Assembly (NCBI GenBank): GCA_002900555.1
Contig: MUGD01000099.1
Location: 1-6,963 of the forward strand
DNA length: 6,963 nucleotides
Reading direction: 5' to 3'
Origin: Thermoplasmata archaeon M9B2D
GTDB lineage: Archaea > Thermoplasmatota > E2 > DHVEG-1
Positions 1 through 6,381 of the stretch are shown piece by piece (position 1 is the stretch's first letter; each line of letters opens with the position of its first letter). Made by a program: the position numbers and the translations under genes. The notes below the pieces were generated by a model that saw only the letters and a program-made list of their open reading frames with translations, had not been told where the DNA came from and did no database searches.

Positions 1-1
1 T

Positions 2-256
2 CAGATGATGGTTGACTTGAGAACTATGATAAGCCAGAGAGCAGATAACTTGGAAGAGTCGCATGAAACACTTGATGTCCTTGTTAAACTAGAACGACAG
101 ATTGATGAAGATAATATTGTCATATGCAGACAGATTTCTATAGCTACTGGGGGCGACTCTGATTTTATTTGCTATATGATGAGAAAGATTGTTGCGGAGT
201 TAGAGCACATATCGGATTACGCAAAAGAATGTGCTGAGATTGTCGCGGAGATTTGA
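2..256 (+). CDS. PhoU-like helical domain protein, C-terminal part (5' end outside the window)
   Basis: Only the last 84 or so residues are visible. The frame is open to the window edge, with a Gln codon before the first ATG at base 5, so that ATG is probably internal and the true start lies upstream. The visible part is predicted all-helical and soluble. Its last helix, RKIVAELEHISDYAKECAEI, matches the PhoU pattern in which an Arg-rich start is followed by E-x-I-x-D-x-A and an AEI ending. PhoU domains are three-helix bundles that bind metal ions and regulate phosphate transporters; in archaea they also occur beside or fused to cation-transport regulators. The TGA stop lies six bases before the antiporter start, suggesting one operon and a possible role as regulatory partner of that antiporter (inference). 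A stand-alone short PhoU-like protein is possible but less likely. The family call rests on the C-terminal helix alone. Confidence 0.6.
   Translation, partial: QMMVDLRTMISQRADNLEESHETLDVLVKLERQIDEDNIVICRQISIATGGDSDFICYMMRKIVAELEHISDYAKECAEIVAEI
247..250 (+). promoter_or_regulatory. Weak Shine-Dalgarno for the antiporter, inside the upstream gene
   Basis: GGAG lies within the last codons of the PhoU-like gene, 12 bases before the GTG start. The spacing is longer than ideal. Together with the six-base gap this suggests translation by coupling or reinitiation after the upstream stop. Confidence 0.35.
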
Positions 257-262
257 GTTTCT

Positions 263-2002
263 GTGTTGCAGCAGGGAGAGCCGTCAACTACAATCTTAGT
301 CTTGATAGCTGGTATTCTCATCATTGGAGTTGCTATCGCAAAGATAGCCGAGAGGTATAAGGTTCCACACCCCATACCCTTAGTAATCACCGGCTTAGCG
401 ATGGGTAGAGTTCTGGTCCTATTAGAACCTGATAGTACACTAGTTCAGATTGCAGGTTTTGACTTTATTGCTCAATTGACGCTTGCAACAGTGCTCTTCT
501 ATGCGGGTCTTACTTTGAATTTGAGAGAGTTACGTCTATCCATCGTTAATGTGATGCTTTTAGCTACAGTAGGTGTACTAGCTACTTCATTAATTGGGGG
601 ATTCGCACTGCAAATTTCAACAGCTGCAATTGCGATACCGATAGGTATTGCAGCATTTCTCATTGGAGCAATTCTATCTCCGACAGATCCTGCAGCTTTA
701 TTCTCTGTTCTTGAATCAGGCGGTGTGAGAGTCAAACGCAAGTTATTCTCGATATTGGAAGGAGAAGCTGTATTTAATGATGCAACCTCAGTAATTCTAG
801 TAATAACAGTTTTCGAGCCAATAGTGATAGCGAGTCTAGCTAATACAGTCGGAGGTACAAATTGGGGATTAATTGCAGGTGAATTCATCGCAAGTATGGG
901 ATTAGGAGTCGTACTAGGATTCATCGTTGCGAGATTGGTGGGATGGGCAATTCCGAAAGCAGGAGATGATACAAATATCTCAATCCTTACTGCTACAACT
1001 CCATTCCTAGCCTATGGACTAGGAGAACTCTTCACAATATTCTACATCCACCCCGGCGCTCTTGCTGCCGTCTTTGCAGGAATCTTCATGGCTAATTCAC
1101 GAAGGATTGGACTTCAACCTCTACCACAGCGTTCCATGCGTGGAGTAATGAAAAATGTTTCATTCTTCTTTGAAATTGTGGTCTTCATACTACTAGGATA
1201 TTCATTAAGTGTACCACTAATTGAGGGAGATCATTCAACAGAAACTATTACGTTCATACTAGCCAATCCGGGAATTCTCATTCTTGGTTTAGTCATGGCG
1301 GCCTTGGTTATTTTCGTTGCTAGACCGATCTCAGTCTTTCTCGTTACAGCAGGAGATAGGACAATGAAGCTCAAAGAGAGATTCTTCCTGAGCTGGGCTG
1401 GTGTGAAGGGTGTAGCAAGTGCAGCTCTTGCCGCTATTGCTGTGACTGTTATCATTCAATATGCACAAGGATTGACTGGGCAATTGTACGTGGATTATTT
1501 AGACGCGATAAGAAATGTCGTCCCTACTATCTATGCGGTAGTCTTCATTGTTCTGATGGTTAGCTTGATTGTACAGGGTCTATCTACATCATTCCTAGCC
1601 ACTGTTTTGGGATTGACTGAAGAAGTGGATATAGCTAAGGAAATTACTGTCCATAGGAATGCTACTAGACAGGCACTCCTTCAGCTAGTCGATGAATATA
1701 CAGAAGGGAAAGTAGATGCAGAGATGTATAGTCGGTTTAAGGCAGAATTAGAAGAAGAGATATTTGAACTTGAAGCTGAACTTAGAAGAATAGTTTCAGA
1801 GAGAAGAACAAGAATTAAGGAACTGCGCGTTCGCGAAATGATATTCAGAAGGAAATTAGAGTTTTATAGAAAGGAGTATGAATCTGGTAATATATCAGAC
1901 GCTGTTTTCGAGGATTTGAGAAGTGAATTAGAAACGGACATTGAAGAAATCATAAATCGAATTAAAGGACACGAAAAACGGATAACATCTACTCCAGAAT
2001 AG
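263..2002 (+). CDS. Na+/H+ antiporter, CPA1 (NhaP-like) family, with a cytoplasmic coiled-coil tail
   Basis: A 579-residue membrane antiporter expected to exchange Na+ (or K+) for H+ across the cytoplasmic membrane. Residues 10-446 form about 12-13 hydrophobic helices. Family hallmarks are SPTDP (139-143) in the unwound helix, the ion-binding Asn172-Asp173 pair in EGEAVFNDAT, the FFFEIVVFILLG segment (301-312), ARPISVF (353-359) and the late helix SWAGVKGVASAALA (377-390), which corresponds to the family's W-G-G-x-R-G-x-x-S-L-A-L. An Asn-Asp pair rather than Asp-Asp is typical of electroneutral CPA1 members; Na+ versus K+ cannot be decided. Residues 452-579 are a charged, helical cytoplasmic tail with two SHOCT-like repeats (478-500 and 538-560). 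The GTG at 263 follows a same-frame TGA (254-256) by two codons and is the first usable start; a GGAG at 247-250 is 12 bases upstream, so coupling to the PhoU-like gene is likely. TTG at 266 is an alternative start. Confidence 0.93.
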   Translation: MLQQGEPSTTILVLIAGILIIGVAIAKIAERYKVPHPIPLVITGLAMGRVLVLLEPDSTLVQIAGFDFIAQLTLATVLFYAGLTLNLRELRLSIVNVMLLATVGVLATSLIGGFALQISTAAIAIPIGIAAFLIGAILSPTDPAALFSVLESGGVRVKRKLFSILEGEAVFNDATSVILVITVFEPIVIASLANTVGGTNWGLIAGEFIASMGLGVVLGFIVARLVGWAIPKAGDDTNISILTATTPFLAYGLGELFTIFYIHPGALAAVFAGIFMANSRRIGLQPLPQRSMRGVMKNVSFFFEIVVFILLGYSLSVPLIEGDHSTETITFILANPGILILGLVMAALVIFVARPISVFLVTAGDRTMKLKERFFLSWAGVKGVASAALAAIAVTVIIQYAQGLTGQLYVDYLDAIRNVVPTIYAVVFIVLMVSLIVQGLSTSFLATVLGLTEEVDIAKEITVHRNATRQALLQLVDEYTEGKVDAEMYSRFKAELEEEIFELEAELRRIVSERRTRIKELRVREMIFRRKLEFYRKEYESGNISDAVFEDLRSELETDIEEIINRIKGHEKRITSTPE

Positions 2003-2010
2003 CGCAATAT

Positions 2011-2045
2011 CAAAATCTGTTTTTTATAGAGGGAGCATAAAAATT
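2011..2045 (+). promoter_or_regulatory. Candidate archaeal promoter region for the P-type ATPase
   Basis: The 105-base gap before the ATPase contains two AT-rich candidates for a TATA element: TTTTTTATA (2020-2028), preceded by a purine-rich CAAAATC, and ATAAAAAT (2037-2044). Transcription would begin about 25 bases downstream, near 2050 or 2066, leaving a leader of some 40-60 bases that includes the Shine-Dalgarno. Neither candidate is strong, and transcription from the upstream operon is also possible. Confidence 0.3.
2020..2025 (+). terminator. T-tract, possible archaeal terminator after the antiporter gene
   Basis: A run of six T residues starts 18 bases after the antiporter stop codon. 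No convincing hairpin precedes it. Archaeal RNA polymerase often stops at such U-tracts without a stem-loop. The same bases followed by ATA could instead belong to a TATA element of the next promoter, so the call is tentative. Confidence 0.35.
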
Positions 2046-2093
2046 AGGTGGCAATAGTCTTTTTACTTGCAAAGCGTTACTCGAATATGAAAT

Positions 2094-2100
2094 AGGAGAG
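2094..2100 (+). promoter_or_regulatory. Strong Shine-Dalgarno that fixes the GTG start of the ATPase
   Basis: AGGAGAG ends seven bases before the GTG at 2108. A same-frame TAG at 2093-2095 rules out any earlier start, so motif and stop together settle the start codon. It is the best ribosome binding site in the window. Confidence 0.75.
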
Positions 2101-2107
2101 AAGTGGC

Positions 2108-4897
2108 GTGTCTGAAGAGTTCGTCGACTATAATGAGTGTCTTCAAAGTCTTGGAGCAAATGTAGAAGGACTCTCAATTGATGAAGTCCAACAACGCCTT
2201 CTTGAATTTGGTCCTAACAGTCTCTCCGTGGAAAAAGGCGACAATGCACTGATTATGTTTCTCAGGCAGTTCAAATCTCCTTTAGTGTATGTTCTGATTC
2301 TCGCCGCAGCTGTTTCATTGATAGGCGGACATGCGGAAGATACCCTAGTAATTGCAGTAATTCTCCTGATTAACTCAATAATCGGATTCACACAAGAATG
2401 GAGAGCAGAGAAGACTATTGAATCTGTAAAGAAACTGATTGAAGAGAAATCAATTGTAATTAGAGAAGGAGAGGAAGTCGAGATACCCTCCTCTGATATT
2501 GTACTTGGTGATCTTTTACTCCTAAGGGCAGGAGAGAGAATACCTGCTGATGCTCGCGTAATCTTTGAGAGAAATTTCCAAGTTGACGAGAGCTTACTTA
2601 CGGGGGAAAGTGTTCCTGTAAAGAAAGATGTTGTATGTCTCATCGAGAAACCCCATTACTATGAGGAATCAAATAAGGTATTTGCAGGCTCTTTTGCGAC
2701 TCAAGGGAGAGCGAGGGTTCTCGTTGAAAAAACGGGAAATGATACAGTTCTTGGCGAAATCAATAAAGAATTACAGGATGTGAAAAAAGAGCCAACTAGT
2801 GTTGAGGTGCGATTGAAGCGCCTAAGTCTGTTCTTTATTGGTTTTGCTTTCATTTTTCTAATAGCAACACTCTTCCTTGGATTTTATAGAGGTATAGAAA
2901 CCTATGAGCTCATTTTATTCTCACTCTCTTCTTTGGTTTCTGCAATTCCTGAAGGGCTTGTTGCAGTCATTACGATTGTTCTCTCAGTTGGTGTATACAG
3001 ACTTTCGCGCAAGAATGTTATTGTCAGGAACCTCAGTGCAGTAGAAACTCTAGGCTTAGTCAATGTGATTTGCTCTGACAAAACCGGAACACTGACGATG
3101 AATCAAATGATGGTGAGAAGGATATATACTCCACATCATTACTATGAGGTCAGTGGTGTAGGATTCGATGTAGAGAGCGGAGGTGTTTTTCTTGAAGGGT
3201 GTGGACCAGATGAATGCCTGCGTTCAAAAGAACTTCACGAGGAGTCGATCCGAGAATCAAGTCTAAGAGAACAGATTGGTCTACATAATCTAGAGAGATT
3301 TCCAGACCTGGAGATCCTTCTTACCTACATGGCAATGTGCAATGATTCTGAAGTATACATGGAATGCCTTGATGAAAAGGATCTCATCCAGAAATGTACA
3401 GGAAAGAATCGCATATGGAGAATACGCGGGTCTCCAACAGAGGCATCCCTTATCGTGGCCTTGGAGAAAGTTGGTCTTCATAAGTATGTGCTGAATGAAT
3501 CGTGGCCAAGAATCTCCGAGATATCCTTCAGTAGTGATAGAAAGTACATGGCTACATTACATCAGCCCAGTGGATTGATTCAGAAGGACCATCCAGCTCT
3601 ATCAACGCACGATTCAAACATCCTCGTTGTAAAAGGAGCTCCAGAGAGAATAGAACCACTCCTCAAACGCCCGTCTGGCTCAGAAGAAATAGTCAGCGAG
3701 TTCGCATCACAAGGACTTAGAGTACTCGCATGCGCTGTTAAGCATCTTCCAATAGATCACCTGCAAATCACTGAAGAGGATCTCAATGATCTCGAATTCA
3801 TTGGGCTCTGTGGGATAAATGACCCCCCACGAGAGGGTGTATCAGATTATATTGCAAAATGTGATAGAGCCGGCATTGATGTCATCATGATTACTGGTGA
3901 CAATGAACTCACAGCCAAGGCAATCGGAGAAGAAGTAGGCATCTTTCAGTCTGAGGAGGGAGATGTAAGCCTTACAGGCGACGATATTGATGACATGGAG
4001 GATGATGAACTTAAAGGAGTCCTTGAGAGGCGTGCGAAGATCCTGGCACGAACCAGCCCAATCCATAAGCTCAGGGTTGTTAAAGCTTTCCAAGAATTAG
4101 GAAAAGTCGTAAGCATGACTGGAGATGGCGTTAACGACAGCCCAGCACTACGGCAAGCAAATGTCGGAATAGCAATGGGTATCACTGGAACAGATATTGC
4201 GAAAGAAGCTGCAGATATCGTACTTCAGGATGAACGGTTTGAATCAGTTGTTGATGGAATTGATGAAGGGAGGCATATCCTGAATACCTTCCGACGAGTT
4301 GTCCTCTTCTTAACTTCAACAAACTTCGCAGAAAGCTTTGTAATAATAGCTACTCTGCTACTCTTTGTTGAACCGATTCTCCTCCTGCCACTTCAAATTC
4401 TATGGGTGAATCTAGTCACAGATGGCATGCTAGATATCGCAATATCGTTGGAGCCAAAGGAAAAAGGATTGCTGGAGCAACCTCCTGCATCTCTGCAAGA
4501 GAGAGTGCTTTCAAAGCAGACACTCACTAGAGCTCTGTTCTATGGATCTATGATGGCGGTCATAGTTATGACGATTTATTTCATCTATCTTGGTCAAGGA
4601 AGTAAACTTCGTACAATGCTCTTTGTTACATTAATCATTGCTCAATGGTTCAGCGCACAGAATTGTAGGTCTCCAACAAAATCTGCTTTTACTATGGGGA
4701 TTCTGAAGAATAGGGTTCTGATCGTTGTATACATGATTGACATTATACTCGTATCTCTTCTATTTCTCCTTCCTCCAATGACTGCCCTATTTGAGCTAAG
4801 TCCAATTGCACCTGTAGAGTGGCTGCTTGTTATCGGTCTTTCAACCCTCGTATTTATTGTGGAAGAGATTAGAAAGAAACTTGCAACGAAATTCTGA
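2108..4897 (+). CDS. P2-type (Ca2+-ATPase-like) cation-transporting P-type ATPase
   Basis: A full-length 929-residue pump using ATP hydrolysis to move cations, most likely exporting Ca2+, across the cytoplasmic membrane. In order: N-terminal cation-ATPase domain (about 5-60); M1-M2 (55-98); actuator domain with TGES (165-168); M3-M4 (240-297) with PEGL (281-284); phosphorylation motif DKTGT with Asp324; nucleotide domain with FSSDRK (474-479), GSPTE (441-445) and KGAPE (509-513); DPPR (572-575), TGDN (596-599) and TGDGVNDSPAL (671-681); then M5-M10 (730-917). Ion-site residues aligned by eye to SERCA: Glu282 (E309), Asn739 and Glu742 (N768, E771), Asn768, Thr771 and Asp772 (N796, T799, D800). 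SERCA E908 in M8 is replaced by Gln846, as in PMCA and Na,K-ATPase. Oddities are PEGLV instead of PEGLP, an extra Asp776 in M6, and GSPTE for the usual GDPTE. Na+ or another cation cannot be excluded. Confidence 0.94.
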   Translation: MSEEFVDYNECLQSLGANVEGLSIDEVQQRLLEFGPNSLSVEKGDNALIMFLRQFKSPLVYVLILAAAVSLIGGHAEDTLVIAVILLINSIIGFTQEWRAEKTIESVKKLIEEKSIVIREGEEVEIPSSDIVLGDLLLLRAGERIPADARVIFERNFQVDESLLTGESVPVKKDVVCLIEKPHYYEESNKVFAGSFATQGRARVLVEKTGNDTVLGEINKELQDVKKEPTSVEVRLKRLSLFFIGFAFIFLIATLFLGFYRGIETYELILFSLSSLVSAIPEGLVAVITIVLSVGVYRLSRKNVIVRNLSAVETLGLVNVICSDKTGTLTMNQMMVRRIYTPHHYYEVSGVGFDVESGGVFLEGCGPDECLRSKELHEESIRESSLREQIGLHNLERFPDLEILLTYMAMCNDSEVYMECLDEKDLIQKCTGKNRIWRIRGSPTEASLIVALEKVGLHKYVLNESWPRISEISFSSDRKYMATLHQPSGLIQKDHPALSTHDSNILVVKGAPERIEPLLKRPSGSEEIVSEFASQGLRVLACAVKHLPIDHLQITEEDLNDLEFIGLCGINDPPREGVSDYIAKCDRAGIDVIMITGDNELTAKAIGEEVGIFQSEEGDVSLTGDDIDDMEDDELKGVLERRAKILARTSPIHKLRVVKAFQELGKVVSMTGDGVNDSPALRQANVGIAMGITGTDIAKEAADIVLQDERFESVVDGIDEGRHILNTFRRVVLFLTSTNFAESFVIIATLLLFVEPILLLPLQILWVNLVTDGMLDIAISLEPKEKGLLEQPPASLQERVLSKQTLTRALFYGSMMAVIVMTIYFIYLGQGSKLRTMLFVTLIIAQWFSAQNCRSPTKSAFTMGILKNRVLIVVYMIDIILVSLLFLLPPMTALFELSPIAPVEWLLVIGLSTLVFIVEEIRKKLATKF

Positions 4898-4944
4898 GAG
4901 CTGATGTGTTCAATCAAACGAGAATATCTTCAGTTGCTATTTGT
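4898..4944. other. Convergent junction between the two gene blocks
   Basis: These 47 bases separate the ATPase stop from the end of the minus-strand membrane protein gene. I see no long T-tract on either strand and no stem-loop of note. Transcripts from both sides probably run into each other or end at weak signals here. Confidence 0.5.
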
Positions 4945-5535
4945 CTAATCGACTTCATCAGAGGGAACGCTGGAGCCTGCAGGTTGTAGATATTGTTGAT
5001 GGACATCAGTTCGACCAACAATCAATCGTACAAGTCCATTAGCAACAAGGGATATAATCAAGAGGATTATCATAGCTGGAAGATTGATGTTCGAAAAGAT
5101 GAACACAAAAGCTGCAAGATTTATTGTCAATATACCCGCGAGTACTTGTAGCATTTGGACCCAAAGAGGTACACCACCAATCAGAAAACCTAACGCTAAT
5201 CTCGATACTCCGACGAGTAGCATCGCTATAGCAGGGTATATGATTAGCAAGTCTGGCGATAGCGAGAAGTAAATGAAATCAAAAAGTGAGATAGCAATAG
5301 CAGTGACGCCTGTAGCAAGCATGAAGATACGAGCATAGATCTTTGTTCGTACAAGAAAAACACCCCAGGCAATCCACGCTATTCCCATCGCTAGTATACC
5401 TAGTGAAAGCACCTCGAGTGCGTAGGCAAAACTAAAGGCAAGTTCTAGCACGGCAACAAGAGCAACCACTATCACAATCAAACCAATAGCATCATCAAGT
5501 AACCTAATCCATAATGGATTGCTCTCATCGCTCAT
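4945..5535 (-). CDS. Six-helix membrane protein, HdeD/DUF308-like
   Basis: A 196-residue integral membrane protein with six predicted helices (about 14-34, 38-62, 67-90, 95-118, 124-148, 151-174), a short charged N-terminus and a polar, acidic C-terminal tail (175-196). Helices are joined by short loops, and Arg or Gly-Arg ends the segments at 63, 112, 170 and 175. This helix-pair layout resembles the DUF308/HdeD family (E. coli HdeD is an acid-resistance membrane protein), but no catalytic or binding motif is visible, so the family call is by overall pattern only. The ATG is the first possible start: a same-frame TAA lies five codons upstream, and a GGAG (5541-5544) sits five bases before the start. 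It follows the 218-residue helical protein gene by 55 bases on the same strand, so it may share its transcript. Function here is unknown. Confidence 0.8.
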   Translation of the reverse strand: MSDESNPLWIRLLDDAIGLIVIVVALVAVLELAFSFAYALEVLSLGILAMGIAWIAWGVFLVRTKIYARIFMLATGVTAIAISLFDFIYFSLSPDLLIIYPAIAMLLVGVSRLALGFLIGGVPLWVQMLQVLAGILTINLAAFVFIFSNINLPAMIILLIISLVANGLVRLIVGRTDVHQQYLQPAGSSVPSDEVD

Positions 5536-5540
5536 ACAGA

Positions 5541-5544
5541 CTCC
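5541..5544 (-). promoter_or_regulatory. Shine-Dalgarno of the six-helix membrane protein gene
   Basis: GGAG on the minus strand, five bases before the ATG at 5535. It supports the start choice and argues for a leadered transcript, probably from an upstream gene or promoter. Confidence 0.5.
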
Positions 5545-5556
5545 AATTTAGACGTG

Positions 5557-5573
5557 TTAGTTATTCTTTTCGG
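5557..5573 (-). promoter_or_regulatory. Weak BRE/TATA-like element upstream of the membrane protein gene
   Basis: On the minus strand CCGAAAAG, which resembles an archaeal B-recognition element, is followed by AATAACTA. If used, transcription would start close to the ATG, upstream or downstream of the GGAG, which conflicts with use of that ribosome binding site. The element is therefore only a possibility; read-through from the upstream gene is the alternative. Confidence 0.2.
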
Positions 5574-5584
5574 TCTGTCAATGG

Positions 5585-5590
5585 AAAAAA
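5585..5590 (-). terminator. U-tract directly after the 218-residue protein gene
   Basis: On the minus strand the TGA stop is followed at once by six T residues, without a preceding stem-loop. This fits archaeal U-rich termination. It could end part of the transcripts before the membrane protein gene, giving partial read-through. Confidence 0.35.
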
Positions 5591-6247
5591 TCACAACTGC
5601 GCCTTCTTGTAAGCATCTGGTAGTCGGAGACCGGTCTTCCCCATGAAGACATCTCGTAGGAGCTCAACGTGCTCATCGAGGTCTTTGAGAAGCTTGTCAC
5701 GAGCGGCAGGCTCTATGTTTGGTTCGACAACCCAAATTGTAAGATAGTTACTCACTACTCCGATATCGATTGCGCCTTCCTCGAAATCACGGAAGATTGT
5801 CAGTTTAACAAGAAACTCGGATTCATACATATTTAGTAGGTCCCTGATGCTTATCATAATTAGATCAAGAAATCCAACAAGGTCCTCTAGTTCCGGCGAA
5901 TCTTCAAGGTCGCCTCTCATCGACTCGGTAAGTGTCTGTATAGTAGAGGAAGAGTGCCTCAGGTTTTCAAACATATGCATGAGCTTGGTGAACTCACGAA
6001 TCGAGGTTTCAAAAGACGGTACTAGTTTATCGTATAGATTGACAAGGAGAATACCCTTGCTGTTTTCTCTGATATTCTGAAAGCCTTCGAGTTTGCCAAG
6101 GGGACCATCCAAATGTTCAATCTGCATGATTGTATTTGTGACTGCCTGAATCGCCTTTACAGACTTCCTCTGGATGTTTGCCCATTTCTCAATAAACGTA
6201 TCCAGTCCATCACGGAGGTCGTCGAGTGAGTCTAGGTAATTCGGCAC
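5591..6247 (-). CDS. Helical soluble protein of unknown function (218 residues)
   Basis: I do not recognise a family. The protein is predicted to be almost entirely alpha-helical and cytoplasmic, with no signal peptide, no membrane span, no cysteine and no obvious catalytic motif. Charged amphipathic helices cover about 5-45, 67-110, 117-150 and 178-202. Breaks occur at LDGPLGKLEG (46-55), at an acidic DLEDSPELED (113-122), and at a hydrophobic stretch, IDIGVVSNYLTIWVVEPN (160-177), that may form the core. A helical-bundle scaffold or partner-binding protein is possible, but that is inference from composition. The GTG start is forced: the preceding codon is a same-frame TAA, and the next in-frame Met is residue 41. 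A GGAG (6259-6262) is 11 bases upstream, and a good TATA element lies at 6284-6290. The downstream membrane protein gene may be co-transcribed. The balanced reading frame and upstream signals make it a real gene. Confidence 0.78.
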   Translation of the reverse strand: MPNYLDSLDDLRDGLDTFIEKWANIQRKSVKAIQAVTNTIMQIEHLDGPLGKLEGFQNIRENSKGILLVNLYDKLVPSFETSIREFTKLMHMFENLRHSSSTIQTLTESMRGDLEDSPELEDLVGFLDLIMISIRDLLNMYESEFLVKLTIFRDFEEGAIDIGVVSNYLTIWVVEPNIEPAARDKLLKDLDEHVELLRDVFMGKTGLRLPDAYKKAQL

Positions 6248-6283
6248 TTAACTATCTACTCCGAGTGAGTCTTCTCTTTTTCG

Positions 6284-6297
6284 CATATAAGACATTC
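6284..6297 (-). promoter_or_regulatory. Archaeal TATA promoter for the helical protein gene
   Basis: On the minus strand GAATGTCTTATATG contains TTATATG (6290-6284), close to the archaeal TATA consensus, with a purine-rich BRE-like stretch just upstream. Start of transcription about 25 bases downstream, near 6261, would give a very short leader of roughly 10-15 bases before the GTG at 6247. The GGAG at 6259-6262 would then lie at the very 5' end or be absent from the message. Confidence 0.55.
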
Positions 6298-6313
6298 TGC
6301 GGGGGCACAACTG

Positions 6314-6326
6314 CATCAAAATGATG
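6314..6326. repeat. Perfect inverted repeat CATCA-AAA-TGATG, possible operator
   Basis: Two 5-base arms flank a 3-base spacer in the gap between the HTH-CBS gene and the helical protein gene. The repeat lies about 17 bases upstream of the BRE of the downstream promoter, where an archaeal activator or other regulator could bind. On the plus strand it is followed by TTTT, but no plus-strand gene ends here, so a terminator role is unlikely. Use as an operator is inference. Confidence 0.35.
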
Positions 6327-6352
6327 TTTTCATGTGAGATGGTAACCACTTT

Positions 6353-6372
6353 GTTGATTAAACTAATTCAAC
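6353..6372 (-). repeat. Imperfect AT-rich stem-loop downstream of the HTH-CBS gene
   Basis: Nine bases after the stop codon the minus strand reads GTTGAATTAGTTTAATCAAC. It can fold into eight base pairs, five plus three, with one bulged A and a three-base loop. No T-tract follows, and the stem is AT-rich, so it is at most a weak 3'-end structure. Confidence 0.3.
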
Positions 6373-6381
6373 ATCTTCTTG

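Noticed and set aside
5..256. ATG at base 5 as the true start of the PhoU-like gene
   Set aside because: The frame is open to the window edge and only four bases are visible upstream, so no ribosome binding site can be judged. PhoU proteins are usually longer than 83 residues, so a truncated view is more likely.
499..924. Open minus-strand frame of 141 codons inside the antiporter gene
   Set aside because: It lies fully antisense to a gene with clear family motifs. Its translation is low-complexity, rich in Thr, Ser, Asn and Pro as expected from the opposite strand of a membrane protein, and has no recognisable domain.
2143..2643. Open minus-strand frame of 166 codons inside the ATPase gene
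   Set aside because: It is antisense to conserved ATPase motifs (including TGES), and the translated protein is Ser/Thr/Arg-rich without domain features. The same reasoning covers the smaller antisense frames at 1231-1455, 3290-3481, 3842-4093, 3946-4185 and 4642-4917.
5084..5272. Plus-strand open frame of 62 codons opposite the six-helix membrane protein
   Set aside because: No ribosome binding site or promoter fits, and the minus-strand frame has the membrane-protein pattern. The similar frame at 5847-6080 opposite the helical protein is rejected for the same reasons.
6319..6330. Hairpin followed by TTTT on the plus strand as an intrinsic terminator
   Set aside because: No plus-strand gene ends near it, the stem has only five pairs and the T-run only four bases. 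It is better read as an inverted repeat or operator candidate.
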